This document shows, one piece after another, positions 56,978 to 64,000 of a DNA stretch of 64,000 nt. A program made the translations under genes and the position numbers. The stretch spans positions 51,315,712 through 51,379,711 of the forward strand of contig QVOM02000073.1 in NCBI GenBank assembly GCA_003586115.2, read 5' to 3'. Every line of letters starts with the position of its first letter. The first letter of the stretch is position 1. The notes under the pieces were generated by a model, which had not been told where the DNA came from, did no database searches, and worked only from the letters and a program-made list of their open reading frames with translations. The DNA is from Salvator merianae. Its lineage: Eukaryota; Chordata; Lepidosauria; Squamata; Teiidae.

Positions 56978-58005
56978 TGTGTGCTAGGAAGTGGTGTGGT
57001 ACGGTGTGGTGACCAAGTATACACAATATTCCAAATGTGGCATCACCAGAGATTTATATAGGGGTGCAATGATGCTTACAGAATTATTTTCCATTCCCTT
57101 CCTAATTGTTCCTAATACGGAATTTGTCTTTTTCACTGTTGCTACACACGGCATCAACACCTTCACTCTAACAGAACCCCAAAATCTCTTTCCTGGTCTG
57201 TCACAGAAAGCTCAGCCCCCATCTGTTTATCAGTGTAGTTGTCCCGCCCCATGTGCACCCCTTTGAACTTACTAACATTGAAACTTATTTGCCTCTTGGA
57301 GGCCCACTTCCCCAGTCTCAAGAGATCTGGGGCTTCTCACAATCCCTTTCAATTTTCATTACCCAGAATAATTTGGTGTCATCAGCAAACATTGCCATCT
57401 CACTTATCCTGACTTTTAGATCATTTATGAATAATTAAAGCCACATGTCCCTATACTGAACCTTCACTCTGACAATTGCCCATTTATTACTGTTCTCTGT
57501 TTTGTGCGCTTTAGCCAGTTACCAGTTACCAGTCCAGAACAGGACCTGTCCTCTTATTCGATCACTGATAAGTTTATTCAAGAGCTTCTGGTGAGGAACT
57601 TTGTCAAAAGCCTTCTGAAAGTTCAGATAGACAATGCCAGCTGGATCTCCTTTGTCTACCTGCTTATTGACACTCTCAAAAAATTCTAACAATTGAATAA
57701 GGCATGATTTACCTTTACAGAAGCCCCTCTATATGAACACTAATTTTCTCTTTAAGGATGGTTTTCATAGATTTTCCCAGAATTGCTGTTAAATTGACTG
57801 GTCTGCAATTTTCTGGATCACCTCTGGATCCTTTTTTGAAAATTTCTGTAGCATTTGCCACTTTCCAGTTTTCAGAAATAGAGAAGGATTATATATTCTT
57901 GCTAGAAGACTGGCAATTTCACTTCTGGATTCTTTGTGTTCCTGTGTGTGAGTGGTAGTTTGCCTTTGGTACATTTCCAGATGTGTGGGTTCAATCTCCA
58001 GCATC
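56978..58005 (-). mobile_element. CR1 LINE 3' part
   Basis: On the minus strand it runs from the finger region (KTGKWQMLQKF, normally 'ANV.PIFKKG') through motif A (VYLNFQKAFDKVPHQKLLNK, 57594-57616 around the AFD), motif C (AMFADDTKLF, 57367-57395) and the thumb (ANSVLGTIRKGMENNS-type, LYKSLVMPHLEYCV near 57040). This is the order and wording of CR1 reverse transcriptases, the main LINE of birds, crocodiles and turtles and also common in squamates. Frame changes and stops interrupt it, though the two catalytic motifs remain readable. Confidence 0.85.
56984..57166 (-). pseudogene. CR1 reverse transcriptase thumb fragment
   Basis: The frame reads ATVKKTNSVLGTIRKGMENN and IIAPLYKSLVMPHLEYCVYL, matching the CR1 pattern 'AN..LG.I.R', 'PLYK.LVRPHLEYC'. 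It ends in the element's eroded 3' region. Confidence 0.75.
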
Positions 58006-59896
58006 TTCTCAAAAAAGAGTAAGGCAAATCACTTCTGTATCTACACCAAAGAAGCCCCAGGGGTGTGTTTGTTTTGTTACTAGGAGCTGAGTTCTTTTCT
58101 TTATTAGCTCCTATATAAAATGGAGGAAAGACTGGGTTTTGTTGTTATTGGTGGTGGTGGTTCAGCATATCATTTTGTACACTTCTGTGTAGAAATGTTT
58201 TAGAAGAAACACATTTGGAAATATACATCTTGAGGGGAAAAATCTTATTTTAATATTTACTTAACTGCAATTTTGATGCAGTTTTTTAAATTTTTCTAAG
58301 GCCATGTTGTCACATAGTAGACAGTATTCCTTTGACTGTCAATCATGTGTACCAGTCTTCACTCCTGCCCCCACTGAAGATGCTAGAAAGAGTGGAATGA
58401 TTTGAGTGCCTCTCAAAGATGCAAAACCTTCAGTATGCAAGGAGTGACTCTTACATGCTGAAGCATGCTCTTGCTGTGAAACAAACCCCATTCTTATGGG
58501 GGCTTGGTATGTCTGCTCCTGGAGAGCATAATGTGCTGTTGTGCAGACTTCGTGATGTGGCCTTGCTGGTGATGAGGGAGATGTCAAGCCACTTGCTATC
58601 AGACATACATATGTTTGACAGATTCACTCATTTTCCTATTTTTATTTTACTTCTGTGTATCTTGTGATATTCACATTTCAAAACATTTATAATTCTCCTG
58701 CATTTCAGAAACCATATTAAGTCACAAATCTCAGCTAAATCAGTGTATACCTCATTGCTTTCTGTAAACCTGTTTTAAAAATGAGAGAACGGTAAAACAA
58801 AATATTCTTCTCATACCAATATTATTCAGTTCCAGAGAGTCTGTTCCAAAACAATCTTGTTAAAGCTGGCAAAGCTACTCTGCAGTTAGTAACTCAACCT
58901 GAAAACTTTTTCACAGATTAAAAAAAATGAAGGATTGCAATCCTGCTCATTGGCAGTGTGCCTCAATCCAATAAAAAAAAAAAGAAATCAGATGCGGTTG
59001 GTGAAAAGATGTTTTTAGTCAAGTGTGTCAGACATGGGAGGGCTTTAATCAGGAGCCCAAGTCCAAGTAATTTCATTTCAGCATCAGTGCATGCAGTTAG
59101 CACCTTAGAGTTGGGAAACCCAGTGAAGTGCTGGAGGCTGGGCCAGTGCAGTTGGAGAAGGTGGCAGGAGCATAGCAATAGTGGAATGGGCTCCAGGTGA
59201 AACACAACAAAACAGAAAAACATGGTGGGTTGCCTTATAGTGCAGACTGAGGCCAAAAACATAAACTCCAAGCTCAGCAGCCAACCTAACCAGATGTCCA
59301 TGAGCAGCCAGTGATGGAGAATTCTGGGCACCCTTGGGTCACTCGGTGAAAGGCTGCCCTCACTCAATGATAGGTAGTGATTAAAAGTCTTGCTATCTGG
59401 CATCTGCAGAAACAAATGGAGGTTTGGTATAATATAAGTGAAGCTGTTAACTGCTGCCTCGACCTGTCTTCCTCACTCTATGGTTCCTGTCTGCATACAG
59501 ACACTGGAGCATCCAGTCTTCTTCTCCTCGACCTACATAAATTTTTCAGTCTACTAATGCTCTGCAATCTGAGTAGGATATGAACTGTTTAGCAGAATTA
59601 TTTGCCTGACCAATAGAATTTTCCTCCCTACCCCCTGCCTGCTTATCTTGAGGACTTCCTTGCATTTGCTAGAGTTCTCTTAGCTCTCTGCCCTTTTCTG
59701 GGACTAATCCTTAAGTGGAGTGCTTCCCACAAGCATTTTATTCACTTTGTAACCACCAAAGTTTTTATTATATACACTTTGGGGAGGTGGGGTCAGTGTG
59801 TAATGATCACAAAGTAAAAAAATGTTCCAATTATTATAGCAAGTACAACTAGAAATGCAAGCTGGTTTTCAAAGAGGCAGAGGAACTAGACATCAA
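58006..59896. other. Intronic sequence without recognised gene
   Basis: Mixed DNA, including a GC-moderate part at 59.0-59.35 kb that may be an old repeat. No coding exon recognised. Confidence 0.4.
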
Positions 59897-60475
59897 GGGC
59901 CTGTTTGCACTGAGCGAGTGGAACATTCTTGTCCGCTCGCTAGAACAGAGCGTTAGCACTGCTGCGGGCACATGCCTCACCCGATCCGAACCACTTCATA
60001 CCCGATTCGAACCCGATGTTGGGTAAGGCAAGACAAGTAAAAGCTTTTCTTCATCCCGGCCTGCGTGATGGAGCAAAGATCGGGCAAGGTGCTTTCGCAC
60101 TGTTTGCAATGGCGTCGGGCATGGCTGGCGCGGCTGCATGTGCGTGGTACGAAGTGTCACACCCCGCTCCGCTGCTTCATACCAGTGCTTCGTACCCCGG
60201 TACGATGCTTCAAACCCGGGATAGCCCTTTGGGCTTGGCAGCCGAGCTGCCGTTACAAAGCTGGCTCCGCAACGAGCCCTCTGGTTATGAAGCGGGGTGC
60301 GATGGTACGAAGCGCGGTAACAAACTAGCGATGCCATTCGCATTGTTCCCGCTGCTGGTCAGCTTTGGGTCCATTCCTCTGGCCGGGAGTGCGAATGGCA
60401 CCAAGCGTTCCCCAGCCCCTCCAGTTTGAAGCCAACTACTGGGAACGGTCTACCGAGCTCAGTGCGAAAAGGCCC
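59897..60475 (-). mobile_element. TIR DNA element (subfamily A), 579 bp, CpG-rich, 3-bp duplication
   Basis: It starts GGGCCTGTTTGCACTGAGC and ends AGTGCGAAAAGGCCC, flanked by CAA (59894-59896 and 60476-60478). It has by far the densest CpG in the window (e.g. 'gtccgctcgc', 'gatccgaacc', 'ggcgtcgggcatggctggcgcg', 'cccggtacgatg'). Since methylated CpGs decay quickly in vertebrates, this copy is probably the youngest. Frames on both strands have no transposase motif and are chance frames. Confidence 0.8.
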
Positions 60476-61251
60476 CAAGTCACCAACAATCACTGGATTA
60501 TTGAGAAAGTAAGAGTGTTCCAGAAAAAGCATCCGCTTCTGCTTCATTTACTATTGCCCTCAGAAGCAGCATGGAGACTGCAAAGACTGGGAATAAAAGT
60601 CCCCGACATTCACAGTTTCTGAGTAGTCCCTTTTTATCAGTCTGCCACCAGAAGTGCAGCCAAAAGGAGCCCCTCATTATATTCTAGCTTGTGAGGTATT
60701 TGCATGTCTTTCATAGTCCAGCATATGGACATTCACCCTGTTATGGACTTCAGAGAGATACACAGCAGGATAGGATAAGGCACAATTTTGACAACTTATC
60801 CTGCACTGGTGCTTCATCCAATGTAGACAAAGCATGACTGGGGGCTAGGCCTGACATAGTTTCATGTGAGTGTGCAGACAACAGGCTCTTATTCTAGTCC
60901 CAGGAACGGCATGTAATCCAGGTAAAGTTACTCTTGGAGAAGGTTGTAAAGGCAGACACCCTTCCTCCCTATGTGGAAGCACAGAGGAAAAGACATGCTT
61001 TACTGGGTGCTATTTCTGCCTGTATGTGACCTCGGTTGGGGCAGAAAAATGGCCAGAAGTTGTCCATTTTCAGTCCATCAGAGGTCTTGTCAGCATGGAA
61101 ACATCATAGCTATGAGAAAGGTTCCCCTATTAGCTGTGTTCTGGGAGCTGTGTTCTGGGAGCTTTGGTAAGCAGCTCCTGCTTCCAGGATAGCATGAGAG
61201 CTTCCTACCCCAGCACTCAGTCTAAACAAACCTTGTGCAAGTGGTGTCAAT
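60476..61251. other. Intronic sequence without recognised gene
   Basis: No supported gene. A fragment near 60800-60900 ('gactgggggctaggcctgacatagttt') resembles the centre of the palindromic elements and may be an eroded copy. Confidence 0.4.
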
Positions 61252-61710
61252 GGGCCTGTTTGCACTTTGGGCTAGCAAGCATCAAGCATGCTTGCTAGCC
61301 AAGTGTGTCCGCACTTGGCAGAGGCCCGAGTGACCAGAAGTGGGCTTCATCCACTCCTGATTGCTAACATTGCTGGTGCAGTAAGTAGCAGCCTGCAACC
61401 TTACCTGAAACTCAAAGTGAGTTTCAGGTAAAGTTGCATTCACATTTAGCTGCACCACAGCGGTTGCCATCTTGTGGGCAATGTGCCCATCACGCATGTG
61501 TGATCCTGTGATCACGCATGTGCAATGGGGCAATTGGGCTCAATTGGGCCTGCGTAATGTCCTGATCCTGCCCACGACACCCCAATCAGGTCTGCAACAC
61601 TGGATGGAGCCACGCTGTGCTCCATCTGTGCTCCATCTGCACGATGGAGTCTATTCCACCTTACAATGGGCTAATTAGCCCATTCTAAGGTGGAAAGTGT
61701 GAACAGGCCC
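61252..61710 (+). mobile_element. TIR DNA element (subfamily C), 459 bp
   Basis: It begins GGGCCTGTTTGCACTTTGGG and ends AAAGTGTGAACAGGCCC. It holds 'agcaagcatcaagcatgcttgctagcc', 'cacttggcagaggcccgagtgacc' and an 18-nt-arm inverted repeat 'acctgaaactcaaagtgagtttcaggt' (about 61403-61430). The flanks (AAT and ATA) are not a duplication. Confidence 0.75.
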
Positions 61711-63528
61711 ATAGATTCTGATATTACTTGCAAACTATGTGGGCTTGAGCCTAACAGGGTTGAAAGTGTAAAATGGTATTAATGAGTTTGATTTGAAATC
61801 TAATAATCATTACCCAAAGCATATCCTGCTCTGCTTTGCAATTTTATACAGTAATTCTGTTTCCTAATATTACTAAAGGAAATGTTCCTGCTATCTGTCT
61901 CAGAAAGCAAGTCTCAAAATGATCTTGAAATGTGTAGATTGAATGCCATTTGGAGAAAGTAGAGGAACCTGAGCTTAGTACAAGAATTGATTTAAGCAGG
62001 GGAGGAAACAAAACCAGAACCATACTATAGCTGTGCTGTCAGGTAAGTAGATTGCCCATTTCAACTTGCATTAAGTCTTTTGATTTTCATTTCTAGGTCT
62101 TCATTTAGAAACATTGGTTTGATATTTTGCTATCAAATTGTTTGCTAAAAATAAACTATTCAGAATTGATGATCAAAGAATATCTGATAGTTTTCGTAGT
62201 TTTTGTTTTTATCTGTTTCAATTCTCAGTTTAAGAAATGAGGCACCACTTTGCTTGCAGGTGTTACCAATGGTAAAAAAAATAAAAAATAAATAAATGCA
62301 TATTTCTTCCCCTGAAGGTGACATTTCATACAGCTTGCATTGGGTCAAATTGTGCCTTTTTCTCCTCATCGACATATATCTAAGCTGTTACAGAAAATGT
62401 AATCAACTTATTCATGCGAGAAGCATCTTCAACAGCTCTGCTTGATGACTGCAAAGACAAGGGGGGGGGGGCTGTACCTGAGAGTCAAATTTGTCGTTTC
62501 TGATTTAAAGTGACAATTTGCTGCTTTTAATTTACAAGAACAAGGCACATTTTTATTTTCTATCGGTTAACGAAGTTATCTACCTTTACTATATAGATGT
62601 CTAATTTTAATTTGCAAGTTACATCTTGAAAAAGTTACCATATAATTTTAATAGGCTATTTACCAGTCAGCTGCTCTGAAATATAGTTTCCAAATGATAT
62701 TGTGACATTCAGGTGAAAGTAATGAAGTATTTCTTGATTCTATGATCATAGCTTAATTCACTTGACTGCAATATGTGTAAAAACAAATTTTAAACATGTT
62801 TGAGAACATGTTTACTTGAATTTCTGACTGTCTTTCTAGTGCAGCAATGATTTTCCTTTATCTTAATCAGACTCTTTTATGAGCTCCGTAGAGCCTAAAA
62901 GAAGGATGCCTTCTGATGCTGCAAAATAATTTTATTAAAACATACATGATATATCAAACCTGTAAAATTACACCTAACTTATTATCTGAGGAGCTTGCCT
63001 TATAATATATACATTTGTTGGTGCAGCCCTCTCCCCTAAAACTGTTGTCTTGGAGAGAGAAATTTGGAAGGCACAGACCTGCTGCCCTGCTTTTCTAACA
63101 ATTTTTATCAGACCTGTGTGTGCAGAAGGACATCCCTTCAGCTTAAAGAGTATACAGCAGATTCAGAATCCACAATAGCCCCTAAAATGAAATCTATGCA
63201 AAAAACCATTATGGGATCTGCATCATCTAAATGGCTGGCACTGAAATTACGTTTAATTTGCAGTATTTTTAATTTGCATTTAATTAGCCTTACCCTGAGA
63301 AGTGCACAGCATAGGAATTAGGGTTTTGTGACAGATTCTTATTTATGTGTAAAACATGTACACGCTGCCTCCCAATCAGCCTACAACAAAAATGGCAGAA
63401 TTACAATATGTAACGTAATGGAAGAATAAATGACAAAATAGGCTGTCCATTGAAAACTACTATAATATCGTCCTAGGTTGTATTGACATATGTTTTGCAA
63501 TGACGGTGGAGTAGAGACCATACACAAA
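61711..63528. other. Intronic sequence; parts resemble conserved non-coding DNA
   Basis: AT-rich and free of named repeats except short (AAAT)n at about 62276-62297 and a ten-G run at 62461-62470. The parts at 62400-62660 and 63160-63310 have clusters of TAATT and ATTTGCAT-type words and no frame of interest. Confidence 0.4.
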
Positions 63529-63880
63529 GGGTTTTTCACAGTGACTAGCCTAGAATGGTAATATAATTCTAGGCTGGTAAAGACCCAGTATCATGGTGGC
63601 CATTTACACTGTGAGTGCTAGAATAGCCCCTGTGTGGGCCTCTGGCACACACAGTGAGAATGGCTCATACAGGGCAGGTTCAATCACCCTGACAGCAGCT
63701 GTGCCACCCACTTGCGGGGTTCACACCTGAAAAAGAGTGCAAACACTGCTCACTGGGAGCCATCTAGCTGCTTCTGGTCAAATTGTAGATGCTCCCAGAT
63801 GCAGCAGCAGTGGGGTCATAAGGATGCACTGACGCAGTGGGCATCTGCTCACTCACTAAAGGTCAAATGCGAACAGGCCC
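63529..63880. mobile_element. TIR DNA element remnant, ~352 bp
   Basis: It starts GGGTTTTTCACAGTGACTAGC and ends CAAATGCGAACAGGCCC. The interior has an inverted pair 'gcctagaatgg...ctaggctgg' and 'gccatctagctgcttctgg'. Flanks AAA and ACA are close but not equal. Assignment to the subfamily is loose. Confidence 0.5.
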
Positions 63881-64000
63881 ACAATGTCTGCAAACATATG
63901 GGTTTAGTTAAAAATAAACTTACAGACTTTGTAGCCCAGGTCACTGGGGCAGCGTGGAGAGACACATCAGTGTGAGCAGCCAGGTAAGAAGAATCGAGGC

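Noticed and set aside
60016..60429. 137-residue plus-strand frame in CpG-rich DNA
   Set aside because: It lies wholly inside a TIR element and coexists with long frames on the other strand; GC-rich DNA simply has fewer stop codons. It has no transposase motif.

Overview
This window is vertebrate nuclear DNA, AT-rich and intron-like, most likely from a squamate reptile (lizard or snake). The repeat mix supports this: BovB, L2-group and CR1 LINEs, an L1, a Ty3/Gypsy chromovirus, hAT-like elements and a dense set of short terminal-inverted-repeat (TIR) DNA elements. There are no operons, no rRNA or tRNA gene and no CRISPR array that I could see. Almost all short open frames are chance frames or broken transposon pieces.

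The only host coding sequence I can support is one 183-bp exon on the minus strand at 1706-1888. It has consensus splice sites on both sides and encodes 61 residues of a TRPC3/6/7-group cation channel, closest to TRPC7. The gene reads right to left. Positions 1-1705 are the downstream intron. Positions 1889-64000 appear to be one intron, or part of one, since I found no preceding ankyrin-coding exon.

Layout: 1-3.4 kb holds the exon, microsatellites and a 60-base N gap. 3.4-7.2 kb is a cluster of short palindromic DNA elements. 9.2-12.6 kb holds ~510-bp elements of the same superfamily, one inserted inverted into a relative and one split by an L1 fragment. 16.3-21.9 kb is a degenerate Ty3/Gypsy chromovirus whose 5' LTR is split by an L2-group LINE and whose centre holds a small DNA element where RT, RNase H and most of integrase should be. 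22.2 kb is a 201-bp hAT-like element with a perfect 8-bp target duplication. 25.9-29.5 kb holds L2-group LINE pieces, including the longest reverse-transcriptase remnant. 30.1-30.5 kb is a ~200-bp tandem duplication. 36.6 kb is a BovB tail. 39.0-41.1 kb holds two LINE remnants, one carrying a hAT-like insertion. 41.5-41.8 kb is a ~64-bp minisatellite. 43-64 kb holds more TIR elements, two LTR-like stretches, a CR1 remnant (57-58 kb) and unique AT-rich DNA, some of it resembling conserved non-coding sequence.

The most notable signal is the TIR superfamily. About 26 copies, roughly 10 kb or 15% of the window by my count, share ends like GGGCCTGTTCACACTT or GGCCCTTTCTGCACTT. Eight copies show exact 3-bp flanking duplications. 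I saw no transposase for it here. All repeat names rest on reading motifs by eye, without a database search.
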